Assembly: GCA_016893485.2 (NCBI GenBank)
Contig: JAFEKX020000001.1
Span: 2,170,001 to 2,234,000 of the forward strand
Source of the DNA: Streptomyces sp. P3
GTDB lineage: Bacteria > Actinomycetota > Actinomycetes > Streptomycetales > Streptomycetaceae
Reading direction: 5' to 3'
DNA: 64,000 nucleotides
In this document: piece after piece, positions 31,201-40,424 of the stretch
How positions within the stretch are numbered: the stretch's first letter is position 1
Layout of the letters: every line of letters begins with the position of its first letter
The notes under the pieces: model-generated
What the model was told of the DNA's origin: nothing
What the model saw: only the letters and a program-made list of their open reading frames with translations
Database searches by the model: none
Translations under genes and position numbers: made by a program

Positions 31201-32479
31201 GCGGCCGGTCATCGGAGGAACCCGCCACGGAACCCGGCGCGGAACCCGAACCACCGCGAGCATCGAAGCCGACCCCGTCGCGAACATCAGCACCGTTGCT
31301 CCGAGCCGAACTCCGTTCCCCGGAACCGTCGTTGGAAGACACAGAGCGACCCTCGAACCCACCACCCGGAGACACCGGGCGCCCATCAGCCCCGCGCCCC
31401 GAAGACATCGTTCGCGCATCGGACCCGTCACCCGGCGACACAGCGCGACCATCAGGACCGTTACCCCGGGACACCACCCGCGCATCGGACCCCCGTTCTG
31501 CGGAGCCGTACGCCTCCCGTTGCCGCCGTCCCACCACCCCGAACTGGACCCGCGGCCCCCACTCCCGGCCGACGCCCCAGGCTCGAACGGCTCCCGCCCA
31601 GCCCGCGAACCCCCGCATCCCTCACAGCGTCAGAGGCACCGGACGCCCCGGAAGAACCCGAGCCGCCAGGACCCACCGCCCCGGCACCCTCACCCGGCCG
31701 CGCATCCCCGTACCCCGCCGCCCACTCGCATGGGCACCCGAAGGACGCCGCCGCTCCGACGCCCCACCGTTCGTCACCGTGCTGGGCATCCCCGGTGCGC
31801 TCCACGCATCCCACGCACTCGAAGTCCCGGCCGTACCAGCCCTGTTCGACCCACCCGACCGATTCCCCGCCTCCCGCGCACCGGGCGTCCCCGACGCACC
31901 GGAAACCGGAGTACCGCCCGACGCCGGTCCCCATGCGGAACCCGAGACCGGACCAGAGACAGCCCCCGAACCAGCACTCGCACCCTGCCCCGAAACAGAA
32001 CCCGGGGCCGGCCCGAGGCATCCCTCGCCCCCGCCCCGAAAAGAACCCCGGAGCCGAACCAGAAGCCGGAACCGTACCCGTACCCGCCCTCAAGTCCGCC
32101 CCGGAAACGGAACCCGAAGTCCCCTCGGTCACAGCGCCCGGATTCTCCGAAGCCCGCGCCTTCCAGGAAGCTCCCGTAGGCCCCGAGCCCTCCGCCGCCC
32201 CGGCAAAACCAGATCCCGGTAGGTCCAAGCCGCCCTCGCCCGTCGCCATCGCCCCATCGGACCCGGGCCACCCCGCCGCATCAGTCACGTCCGCCGAATC
32301 CATCTCGCCCGCCGAGTCCACCGAGGCCACCGAGGCCACCGAGGCCACCGAGGCCAGGGATCCCACCGGGTCCAGGGAGTTCACCGGGCCCGCAGAGGCC
32401 GTCGGATTCAGCGGATCACCCGGCCCCCGCCACCCCACGCCCCCGGCGATTCAGGTGCACGTCGCGCTCCCGTGCTCAT
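28219..32479 (-). CDS. Very large repeat-rich single-pass membrane protein (unknown)
   Basis: About 1,420 codons, read across many frame breaks. From ATG 32479 (after GAGGGAACGGGGG): a Gly/Ser/Ala/Thr-rich disordered region with ASV repeats and 11-residue DGR-x-VSPGDGS repeats; a block of 31-residue Pro/Arg repeats; a block of AWSPAAPSxPVGPTxD repeats; one membrane helix (RARAVAVAACVVLGVGLIGGAATGSW, near 28910-28990); then an outside domain of ~200 residues with two cysteines (SGCANAF, PVGCQRLL) and SYVTTVGILFTKADISTMTAL. The C-terminal tail is Thr/Ser/Asp-rich (SETSDTSDTSQTSEKKTS). Its stop overlaps the mycosin start. Only the C-terminal 300 residues are sure to be one protein. Confidence 0.6.
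29140..29470 (-). repeat. Coding repeats AWSPAAPSxPVGPTxD
   Basis: About six imperfect units of 51-69 bp, each containing on the minus strand GTGACCAGGC... complement of CTGGTCACCGGCCGCTCCC and encoding WSPAAPS-[AKRS]-PVGP. Unit spacing varies by whole codons, supporting a maintained frame. Confidence 0.7.
29640..30563 (-). repeat. 93-bp (31-residue) coding tandem repeats
   Basis: At least ten imperfect units with the pattern PSDRQGHVPGRPVTPPGPA and flanking PRPxGE. Units of exactly 31 residues can be counted in one frame (several in a row); the period persists after sequence breaks, and weaker units extend to about 30850. Confidence 0.8.
31322..31486 (-). repeat. 33-bp (11-residue) coding tandem repeats
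   Basis: Five units in one frame: DARVVSRGNGP, DGRAVSPGDGS, DARTMSSGRGA, DGRPVSPGGGF, EGRSVSSNDGS. Confidence 0.7.
32321..32356 (-). repeat. 9-bp microrepeat
   Basis: Four copies of ACCGAGGCC on the plus strand, encoding ASVASVASVASV on the minus strand near the N-terminus of the large protein. Confidence 0.8.
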
Positions 32480-32789
32480 GCACCCCCGTTCCCTCATACC
32501 CGGGCCACCGTTCGTCCGTATGCGGGCCGCCGTACTCGTGCCCTTGCCTGTATACGGACGGGTGTCCTCCCCGCTCTCACCGGCACGCCCACGAAATCGT
32601 CCCCGGCAACGCATACCCGCCGCGGCGGACCGCCATCCCGGGCGCGGTCGAACGACCGGCGGCGTTCCTCCGTGCGTGCGCGTCACTCTACGGGTTGCCC
32701 CCGCTCGGACGGGAACCAGTCCACGCCCCGGGGCATCTGCCCGGAACGTCCCCCTACCCTGCGGTAATCCTGTCTGGCAGGCTGCGTTC
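32480..32789. promoter_or_regulatory. Divergent control region with 9-bp inverted repeat
   Basis: 310 bp between the repeat-rich protein and the PLP enzyme, no gene seen. CGTCCGTAT (32513-32521) and ATACGGACG (32552-32560) form a perfect inverted repeat with a 30-bp spacer, suggesting an operator for a regulator binding two turns apart, or a cruciform/loop. Confidence 0.4.
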
Positions 32790-33991
32790 ATGACTGCGCG
32801 CGCCGCCGACCGGGCCCGTTACGACCGGGCCACCGCCCACCTCGACGCCCCCGTCGCGATCGTCGACCTGGACGCCTTCGATGCGAACGCGGACGATCTC
32901 GTCCGCCGGGCCGGCGGCAAGCCGGTCCGCGTCGCGAGCAAGTCCGTCCGCTGTCGAACGCTCCTGGAACGCGTCCTCGCCAGAGACGGCTTCGCGGGCC
33001 TGATGTCCTTCACGCTCGCCGAGTCGCTGTGGCTCGCCCGCTCCGGTTTCGACGACGTCCTCCTCGCCTACCCCTCCGCCGACCGCGCCGCCTTCGGTGA
33101 ACTGGCCAACGACCCCAAACTCGCCGCCGCCGTCACCGTGATGATCGACGACCCGGCGCAGCTGAAGCTCATCGACGACGCCCGCGACGGCGGACGTGAA
33201 GTCGTGCGTGTCTGCCTGGAGTTGGACACCTCGCTGCGGATGCTGGGCGGCCGCGTCCGGGTCGGCGCGCTCCGCTCCCCGCTCCGTTCCCCCGCCCAAC
33301 TCGCCGACATCGCCCGCACGGTGAACCGCCGCCCCGGCTTCAAGGTCGTCGGGATCATGGCCTACGAAGGTCACATCGCCGGGGTCGGCGACTCCGTGGC
33401 CGGGCGGCCGTTCCGCTCCCGCGCCATCCGGCTGATGCAGGCCACCGCCAAGCGCGAACTCGCCGAGCGCCGTGCCGAAGTGGTGCGCGCCGTCAGGGCG
33501 GTTGTGCCCGATCTGGAGTTCGTCAACGGCGGCGGCACCGGCAGTGTCCAGCACACCGCGGCCGAGGACGCCGTCACCGAGATCGCGGCCGGTTCCGGGC
33601 TGTACGTGCCGCGCCTGTTCGACAACTACACGTCGTTCACCGGCCGTCCGGCCGCCCTCTTCGCCATGCCGGTCGTACGACGCCCCGGCGTCGGCGTCGT
33701 CACCGTCCTCGGCGGCGGCTACCCCGCCTCCGGCGCCCCGGCCCCGACCGCCTCCCGGTGCCGTACCTCCCGGAGGGTCTGCGCTGACGACCCCAGGAAG
33801 GACCCGGCGAGGTCCAGACGCCGCTGCTCGGGTCGCCCGCCGACGATCTGCTCATCGGCGACAAGGTGTGGTTCCGGCACGCCAAGGCCGGTGAACTGTG
33901 CGAGCGGTTCGACACGTTGCACCTGATCGAGGGCGACACGGTGACGTCGACGGTCCCGACGTACCGCGGTGAGGGTCACACCTTCCTGTAG
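32790..33991 (+). CDS. Amino acid deaminase/aldolase (D-threonine-aldolase-like, alanine-racemase fold)
   Basis: About 400 residues. Fold-type-III PLP enzyme: PVAIVDLDAFDANADDLVRRAGGKPVRVASKSVRC with the PLP Lys in ASKSVR, then GFAGLMSFTLAESLWLARSGFDDVLLAYPS, GIMAYEGHIAGVGD, EFVNGGGTGSVQHTA, and VVTVLGGGYPASG near the end. Members act on D-serine, D-threonine or related amino acids; the substrate is not fixed by sequence. The frame breaks near 33735 and 33785; the last part reads LIGDKVWFRHAKAGELCERF. Convergent with the HAD gene. Confidence 0.87.
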
Positions 33992-34021
33992 CCGCCGGGA
34001 CGTGACCGGTGCCGCCAACTG

Positions 34022-35252
34022 TCAGTACACCCTGTCCAGTTGGTCCGGCACCGGTGAACCGTCCCTGCGCAGAAGGGGTTTCGCCGTCCCGTCCGGCGCG
34101 GTGTACGCCGTCGTCGAGCACGGGTAGGGGTCCCGTCTGCGCGGGAGCGGGTCAATGAACATCGGCGTGACCACCCAGCGGCCGTCCGCGTCGTCGTACG
34201 CCCGGCACATCAGCTCGCTCTTGTTCCGGTTGACGACGAGATGCGCGCCGGTCGCGTCCCCGACGAACGTCACGTCGGTGTCGGCGTCGCCGCCCGCGAT
34301 CACCGGGCGGTGCCGCCAACTCGCCCGCTGCCAGGCCGCGTTGCCCTGGACGCCGTAGATCTCCTGGTTGATCCAGCAGCGTTTGCCGTCGATGTACGGG
34401 ATCGCCTCGCCGCGGGTCGGCGGGGTGTCGCCGCAGCCCGTGTTCCATGGGGTGATGCGGCCGTGGGTGTCGAGGAGGGAGCGGATCGCGATGGTGTGGT
34501 GGGCGTCGATGCCGACGCCTCGCGACCAGACCTCCGTGATGGGTTCGGCGCCGGCCGAGACGATGTAGACGTCGAATCCGGCGCGTTGGAGGGTGTGGAT
34601 CAGGTCGCGTTGCTGGTCGTAGTAGCGGACGTAGGCCGGGACCCTGTGGGTGCCGAGGAGTCGGGTCGCGCCCAGCGGGGCCGCGAGGGCCTCGCTGCGG
34701 GCCGTCCGGGCGTAGGACGCGAGGTCCGCCGGGGTGCGGCCGGTGAAGAGCTGGGGACCCAGGCGTACTGCGGGACCGTGCGGCGGTGGTTCCAGGTGCC
34801 GGCGAAGGCGGGGGCACCGCTCGTTGTCGTACCGGTCTCGCGGATCGCGGCGATCTCGTCCGTGCAGCGGGGGGTGTGGCCGTGGGGAGGGGTGTGCCCG
34901 GCGGTACGGCGGTGCCGCAGGCCTCGGTCAGGGCCCGGTCCGCCGTGGGGGTCAGCCACTCGCTGGTGTCGGTCCAGTGGGCCGGGCGGAGCAGCTTGTC
35001 GTGTCTCAGGGCCCAGGCGAGGGTGGCGTCGGTGACGTCGTTCTTGGTGACCGTGTTGTCCCAGTCGAAGACGGCGACCGGGTGGCCGCCCCGCGTGGAG
35101 CAGATCACCTGCTGGAGGCGGGCGCGGTCGTCGCCGTACCAACTGGCCGTCAGCTGGGGGCAGTTCGGGTGGGTCGTGGTCGAGGCGGGGGCGGTCGGCG
35201 CGGTCGCCAGGGCGGCGACCGCTGCCAGGGTCCACGCGAGAAGGTGTCGCAT
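34022..35252 (-). CDS. Secreted HAD-superfamily phosphatase
   Basis: About 410 residues. Signal peptide (RHLLAWTLAAVAALATAPTAPA), HAD motif I in PVAVFDWDNTVTKNDVTD (DxDxT), a helical cap, motif II in FDVYIVSAGAEPITE, and motif IV near GGDADTDVTFVGDATGAHLVVNRNK. Similar secreted enzymes split phosphorylcholine or phosphoethanolamine. It lies 26 bp after the SDR gene of the glnA4 cluster and in the same direction. Breaks near 34910, 34870 and 34740. Confidence 0.8.
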
Positions 35253-35278
35253 ACGACGTGGACCGTACCGGTTTGTCC

Positions 35279-36063
35279 CTACAGGGGCGTGACGTACGCG
35301 CCCGAGATGCCGCCGTCGACCAGGAAGTCGGCGGCGTTGACGAAGGACGAGTCGTCGCTGGCCAGGAAGGCGACGGCGGCGGCGATCTCGGTCGCCTCGG
35401 CGAAGCGGCCGACCGGGATGTGCACCAGGCGGCGCGCGGCCCGCTCGGGGTCCTTCGCGAACAGCTCCCGCAGCAGCGGGGTGTTGACCGGGCCCGGGCA
35501 CAGCGCGTTGACGCGGATGCCCTCGCGGGCGAACTGCACGCCCAGTTCACGGGACATGGCGAGGACCCCGCCCTTGGACGCCGTGTAGGAGATCTGCGAG
35601 GTCGCCGCGCCCATCCGGGCCACGAAGGACGCCGTGTTGATGATGGAGCCCCTGCCCTGGCGGCGCATGTACGGGATGGCGGCCTTGCAGCACAGGTACA
35701 CGGAGGTGAGGTTGACGTCCTGGACGCGCTTCCAGGCCTCCAGGCCGGTGTCGAGGATGGAGTCGTCGTCCGGGGTGAGATGCCCGCGTTGTTGAAGGCG
35801 ATGTCGACGCTGCCGTAGGTGTCGTAGGCCGCCTTGAAGAGCGCCTCGACCTGCTCGGGGTCGGTGACGTCGACCTTGACGAACAGTCCGCCGACCTCGT
35901 CGGCCGCCGCCTTGCCGTGGGTCTCGTCGATGTCACCGCAGACGACGTGCGCGCCCTCGGAGGCGAGCCGGCGCGCGGTGGCGAGACCGATGCCGCTGCC
36001 GGCGCCGGTGATGACGGCCGTCCGGCCGACGAGGCGGCGGCAGATGTTCTCCTGAGCAGTCAC
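35279..36063 (-). CDS. Short-chain dehydrogenase/reductase
   Basis: About 261 residues. NAD-binding TAVITGAGSGIGLATARRLASEGA, DVTDPEQV, VDIAFNNAGIS, catalytic Ser (IINTASFVARMG), YxxxK in ISYTASKGGVLAMSREL, and C-terminal VNAADFLVDGGISG. GTG start at 36063 overlaps the stop of the upstream aldehyde dehydrogenase (GTGA). It probably oxidises or reduces an intermediate of the gamma-glutamyl-amine route. The frame breaks near 35785. Confidence 0.9.
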
Positions 36064-37453
36064 TGTGCGGGGCCCTCCGTGCTGATGAAGACGTTCTTGG
36101 TTTCGGTGAAGGCGGTGAGCGCGTCCGGGCCCAGTTCGCGGCCGATGCCGGACTGCTTGAAGCCGCCGAAGGGGGTCCAGTACCGGACGCTGGAATGGGA
36201 GTTGACGGACAGGTTGCCCGCCCGCACGGCCTGCGAGACGCGCAGCGCGCGGCCGACGTCCCGGGTCCAGATGGAGCCGGAGAGGCCGTAGTCGGTGGCG
36301 TTGGCCAGGGCCACCGCCTCCGCCTCGTCCTCGAAGGGGAGGACCACGGCGACGGGGCCGAAGACCTCCTCGACGGCCACGCGTGCGTGCGGGTCGACGC
36401 CGGTGAGGACGGTCGGCGGGAACCAGAAGCCGGGGCCCTCGGGGGCCTTGCCCCGGATGCCGCCCAGGTCGTCCGTGACGTACGAACGGACCCTCTCCAG
36501 CTGGGACTTGGAGATCAGCGGGCCCATGTCGGTGGTCTCGTCGGCCGGGTCGCCGACCGTGACCGCCTCGATCGCGGGGGCGAGCAGCTCCAGGAAGCGC
36601 TCGTACGCGGTGCGTTGGACCAGGATGCGGGTGCGGGCGCAGCAGTCCTGGCCGGAGTTGTCGAGGAACGACATGGGGCGGCTGCCGCCGCGGCCTCGAG
36701 GTCGGCGTCGGCGAAGACGATGTTGGGGCTCTTGCCGCCGAGTTCGAGGGTGACGCGCTTGAGGAGCGCCGAGCCCTTCGCCAGCACCTGCTTGCCCACG
36801 GCCGTCGACCCGGTGAACACGATCTTCGCGACGCCGGGGTGTTCGACGAGCGCGCTGCCCGTGACCGGGCCGTGGCCGGGAAGGACCTGGAAGAGGCTCT
36901 CGGGAAGGCCTGCCTGCCCAGGGCGAGTTCGGCCAGCCGGAGCGCGGTCAGCGGGGTCGTCTCGGCCGGCTTGAGGATGACCGCGTTGCCGGCCGCGAGC
37001 GCGGGGGGCGGTACCCCAGGCGGCGATCGGCATCGGGAAGTTCCAGGGCGCGATCACGCCCACCACGCCCAGCGGTTCGAGGATCGTGATGTCGAGGCCG
37101 CCCGCCACCGGGATCTGACGGCCTGCCAGCCGCTCCACTCCCCCGGCCGCGTAGTCGAGGAGATCACGGACGTTGCCGGCCTCCCAGCGGGCGTTGCCGA
37201 CCGTGTGCCCGGCCTCGCGCACCTCCAACTGGGCTAGTTCTTCGAGGTGTTCGTCGACGGCGGTCGCGAAGCGGCGCAGCAGCCGGGCCCGGTCGGCGGG
37301 CGGCAGCGCGGCCCACTTCGCCTGGGCCCGCGTGGCGCGGACGACGGCGGCGTCCACGTCGGCCGCGGTGGCGGCGGGGACGGTGGCGACGACCTCCTCG
37401 GTGGCGGGGTTGAGTACGTGCAGCGGGTGCTCGGCAGGCAAGGGTGTCCTCAC
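36060..37453 (-). CDS. Aldehyde dehydrogenase
   Basis: About 463 residues. HVLNPATEEVVATV at the start, NAD-binding GVVGVIAPWNFPMPI, VFTGSTAVGKQVL, the Glu-containing VTLELGGKSPNIVFADADLE, the catalytic Cys in NSGQDCCARTRILV, and EEVFGPVAVVLPF. It fits oxidation of a gamma-glutamyl-aldehyde made after GlnA4. The GTG at 37453 overlaps the stop of an 11-codon mini-frame; TTG 37441 with GAGGA upstream is an alternative start. The frame breaks near 37010 and near 36690. Confidence 0.92.
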
Positions 37454-37485
37454 AGACGTTCGTCGGCGGGCAAAGCGGTCGTCAC
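37450..37485 (-). CDS. 11-codon coupling mini-ORF between glnA4 and aldehyde dehydrogenase
   Basis: GTG at 37485 overlaps the glnA4 stop (GTGA); the frame VTTALPADERL ends at TGA 37452-37450, which in turn overlaps the aldehyde dehydrogenase GTG (37453). The 33 bp match the dehydrogenase start region at about 24 of 33 positions, so it looks like a duplicated N-terminus. It may only be a translation bridge. Confidence 0.4.
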   Translation of the reverse strand: MTTALPADERL

Positions 37486-38846
37486 AGACGTTCGAAGGAG
37501 CGGCGCAGCTCCCAGTCGGTGACGGCGGCGTCGAAGGCCTCCAGTTCGACGCGGGCCATGTTGCGGTAGTGCGCGACGACCTCGTCGCCGAAGGCGGCCT
37601 TGGCGATCGGGCTGTTCTCCCACAGCTCGGCGGCCTCGCGGAGATTGGTGGGGACGTGCGCGTACTCGGCGCTGTAGGCGTTGCCCGCACAGCCCTCCGG
37701 CAGCTCCAGCTTCTGTTCGATGCCGTAGAGCCCGGCCGCGACCAGGCCCGCCACCGCCAGGTGGGGGTTCACGTCCCCGCCGGGCAGCCGGTTCTCGAAG
37801 CGCATCGAGCGGCCGTGGCCGACCACCCGGAGGGCGCAGGTGCGGTTGTCGTAGCCCCAGGCGACGGCGGTGGGCGCGAACGAGCCCGGCTGGAACCGCT
37901 TGTAGGAGTTGATGTTCGGGGCGTAGAGCAGCGAGAAGTCGCGGAGCGCGGCGAGCTGTCCGGCGAGGAAGTACCGCATGACCTCCGACATCCCGCCGTC
38001 GCCGTCTCCGGCCATGGCGTTGCCGCCGTCGGCGTCGGCGAGCGAGAGGTGGATGTGGCAGGAGTTGCCCTCGCGTTCGTTGTACTTCGCCATGAAGGTC
38101 AGCGAGACGCCCTCCTGCGAGGCGATCTCCTTGGCGCCGGTCTTGTAGACGGCGTGCTGGTCGCAGGTGACGAGGGCGTCGTCGTAGCGGAAGGCGATCT
38201 CGTGCTGGCCGGGGTTGCACTCGCCCTTGGCGGACTCGACAGTGAGCCCGGCGACGGCCATTTCGTTGCGGATGCGGCGCAGCAGCGGCTCGATGCGGCC
38301 GGTGCCGAGGACGGAGTAGTCGATGTTGTACTGGTTGGCCGGAGTGAGCCCCCGGTAGTTGGCGTCCCAGGCCTGTTCGTACGTGTCCTTGAACACGATG
38401 AACTCCAGTTCCGTACCGACCTGCGCGGTGAAACCGTGCTCGGCGAGGCGCTCCAGCTGGCGGCGCAGGATCTGGCGGGGTGCGGCGACCACCGGCGACC
38501 CGTCGTTCCAGGCGAGGTCGGCGATCAGCAGGGCGGTGCCGTCGTTCCAGGGCACACGGCGGAGGGTGGACAGGTCCGGGTGCATGGCGAAGTCGCCGTA
38601 ACCACGTTCCCAGGAGGACATGGCGTAGCCGTCGACCGTGTTCATCTCGGTGTCGACGGCGAGGAGGTAGTTGCAGCCCTCGGTGCCGTGCGCGAGGACG
38701 TCGTCGAGGAAGAAGCGGGCGGCGAACCGCTTGCCCTGCAGCCGCCCTTGCATGTCGGGGAAGGCGAGGACGACAGTGTCGATCTCACCACTGCTGACGA
38801 GGCGTTGCAGTTCCTCGACGCTCAGTGGGGGTGTGCGGTCTGCCAC
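37482..38846 (-). CDS. glnA4: GlnA4-type glutamine-synthetase-like gamma-glutamyl-amine ligase
   Basis: 454 residues, intact. GS beta-grasp (VSSGEIDTVVLAFPDMQGRLQGKRFAARFF) and catalytic domain with VGTELEFIVF, AKGECNPGQHEIAFRYDDALV, EGNSCHIHLSLAD, INSYKRFQPGSFAPTAVAWGYDNRTCALRV and RLPGGDVNPHLAVAGLVAAGLYGIEQKL. In S. coelicolor the protein at this place, GlnA4, was characterised as gamma-glutamylethanolamide synthetase, not a nitrogen-assimilating GS; I assign by synteny and pattern. GTG 38846 follows AAGGAGG. First gene before aldehyde dehydrogenase, SDR and HAD phosphatase on the same strand. Confidence 0.88.
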   Translation of the reverse strand: MADRTPPLSVEELQRLVSSGEIDTVVLAFPDMQGRLQGKRFAARFFLDDVLAHGTEGCNYLLAVDTEMNTVDGYAMSSWERGYGDFAMHPDLSTLRRVPWNDGTALLIADLAWNDGSPVVAAPRQILRRQLERLAEHGFTAQVGTELEFIVFKDTYEQAWDANYRGLTPANQYNIDYSVLGTGRIEPLLRRIRNEMAVAGLTVESAKGECNPGQHEIAFRYDDALVTCDQHAVYKTGAKEIASQEGVSLTFMAKYNEREGNSCHIHLSLADADGGNAMAGDGDGGMSEVMRYFLAGQLAALRDFSLLYAPNINSYKRFQPGSFAPTAVAWGYDNRTCALRVVGHGRSMRFENRLPGGDVNPHLAVAGLVAAGLYGIEQKLELPEGCAGNAYSAEYAHVPTNLREAAELWENSPIAKAAFGDEVVAHYRNMARVELEAFDAAVTDWELRRSFERL

Positions 38847-38901
38847 GGGAAAGCCTCCTTCGGCTTCTACGGTCAGCCGGAAGCCATAAGGTATTGCGGA
38901 G

Positions 38902-38909
38902 AACCATTG
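38902..38909 (-). promoter_or_regulatory. CAATGGTT motif between glnA4 and its regulator
   Basis: CAATGGTTCTCCG on the minus strand in the 85-bp divergent region; the same CAATGGTT recurs at 39687-39694 before the amidotransferase-type hydrolase. Candidate operator half for the FadR-type regulator. Confidence 0.4.
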
Positions 38910-38931
38910 CTTGGGAAGGGGGTGCCGCCCT

Positions 38932-39664
38932 ATGTCGCTGGAAGCGGAGGACGGCCTTGAGGACCGGTTGACCCCGGTACTGCGGCCGGTGCGGGCGGGC
39001 AACGGGTTCGAGGAGGCGCTGGAACAGATCCTCCAGGTGGTGCGGCTCGGGCTGGTGCCGGGGGCGAGCGGCTGCCGGCCGAGCGGGAGCTGGCCGAGCG
39101 GCTCGGGATCAGTCGGGTGACGCTGCGCGAGGTTCTGAAGGTACTGCAGGACCAGGGGCTCGTGGAGTCGCGGCGCGGACGCTACGGCGGCACCTTCGTG
39201 CTGCCGAAGTCGGACGCGGGCGGCGAGGACGAACTGCGGCGGCGGATCAGCGCGGTCGACATCGAGGACGTGCTGCGCTTCCGCGAGGTCCTCGAGGTCG
39301 GCGCGACCGGCCTGTGCGCGACCCACGGCCTCGACGGCGAACAGGCGGGACGCCTGCGCGACGCCCTGGCCCGCACGCACGACGCCCCGCTCGCCGACTA
39401 CCGGCGTCTCGACACCCTGCTGCACCTGACCCTGGCCGAGCTGTGCGGTTCGCCGACCCTGACCGCGCAGTACGCGGCGGTCCGGGCCACGGTGAACGAC
39501 CTCCTCGACTGCATCCCCCTCCTCGTGCGCAACCTGGAGCACTCGCAGCGCCAGCACATCGCGCTGGTCGAGGCGGTCCTCGACGGGGACGCGGACGGGG
39601 CGCGGGAGATGATGCGGGAGCACTGCGCGGGGACGGCGGCGCTGCTGCGGGGGTTCTCGCATGA
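38932..39664 (+). CDS. GntR/FadR-family regulator of the glnA4 cluster
   Basis: About 244 residues. GntR winged HTH ([19 protein letters not shown], then [42 protein letters not shown]) and the all-helical FCD effector domain ([67 protein letters not shown]). Frame breaks near 39070 inside the HTH; a missing T near 39655 makes the frame run on to 39932, whereas restoring it gives LLRGFLA then TGA at 39662. Divergent from glnA4 by 85 bp. Confidence 0.88.
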
Positions 39665-39686
39665 TCGCCTGACCAGCGGGGTAGTT

Positions 39687-39713
39687 CAATGGTTTCCACG
39701 GAGTCCATTCCAT
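39687..39713 (+). promoter_or_regulatory. Second CAATGGTT site before the hydrolase gene
   Basis: CAATGGTTTCCACGGAG followed by TCCATTCCATT, partly inverted (ATGG...CCAT), 25-50 bp before ATG 39736. It shares CAATGGTT with the glnA4 control region. Confidence 0.4.
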
Positions 39714-39735
39714 TCGCGTCACGTCGGAGGGGTGC

Positions 39736-40424
39736 ATGGCGGGCAGGCCGCTGATCGGCATCAGCACGTATCTGGAGGCCGGGGCACGGTGGGGCACCTG
39801 GGAGCTGGAGGCGGCCCTGCTGCCGGCCGGCTACCCGCGCCTCGTCCAGCGCGCGGGCGGCCTGGCCGCGATGCTGCCCCCGACTCCCCGAGCAGGCCGC
39901 CGCGACCGTCGCCCGCCTCGACGGCCTGGTGATCGCCGGCGGCCCGGACGTCGAACCGATCCGCTACGGCGCGGAGCGCGACCCCGCACCGGCCCGCCCG
40001 CCGCCGCCCGCGACGCCTGGGAACTCGCCCTGATCGAGGCCGCGTTGACGGCCGGCGTGCCGCTGCTGGGCATCTGCCGGGGCATGCAGCTCCTGAACGT
40101 CGCGGTGGGGGCACCCTCGTCCAGCACATCGACGGCCACGCGGAGACCCCGGGCGTCTTCGGCCACCACCCGGTCAAGCCGGTCCCGGGCACCCTGTACG
40201 CGGCGGCGGTACCGGAGGAGACCTCGGTCCCGACGTTCCACCACCAGTGCGTGGACCGCCTGGGCGCGGGCCTGACGGTGTCGGCCCGGGCCGGGGACGG
40301 CACCCCGGAGGCCGTCGAACTCGCCTCCGCCGACTGGGTGTTGGGGGTGCAGTGGCATCCCGAGATGGGTGAGGACCTGCGGGTGATGCGGGCGTTGGTG
40401 GAAGCGGCGGCGAAAGCCCGCTAG
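39736..40424 (+). CDS. Class-I amidotransferase hydrolase (peptidase C26, PuuD-like)
   Basis: About 230 residues. [16 protein letters not shown] start, [15 protein letters not shown], nucleophile Cys in [17 protein letters not shown], and the His/Glu pair in [10 protein letters not shown]. Family members cleave gamma-glutamyl amides, so it is the natural last step for gamma-glutamylated ethanolamine or polyamine products of the GlnA4 route. Breaks near 39885, 39990 and 40110. Its TAG stop shares the tetranucleotide CTAG with the stop of the convergent LysR gene. Confidence 0.85.

Noticed and set aside
30949..32793. Long plus-strand Pro/Arg-rich open frame
   Set aside because: Opposite the repeat-rich minus-strand gene. 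The minus strand keeps repeat period in frame, links to a membrane helix and overlaps the mycosin start; the plus frame has no ribosome site or conserved end.
37482..38846. Main nitrogen-assimilating glutamine synthetase
   Set aside because: Sequence and neighbours (aldehyde dehydrogenase, FadR-type regulator, C26 hydrolase) fit GlnA4-type amine glutamylation instead.
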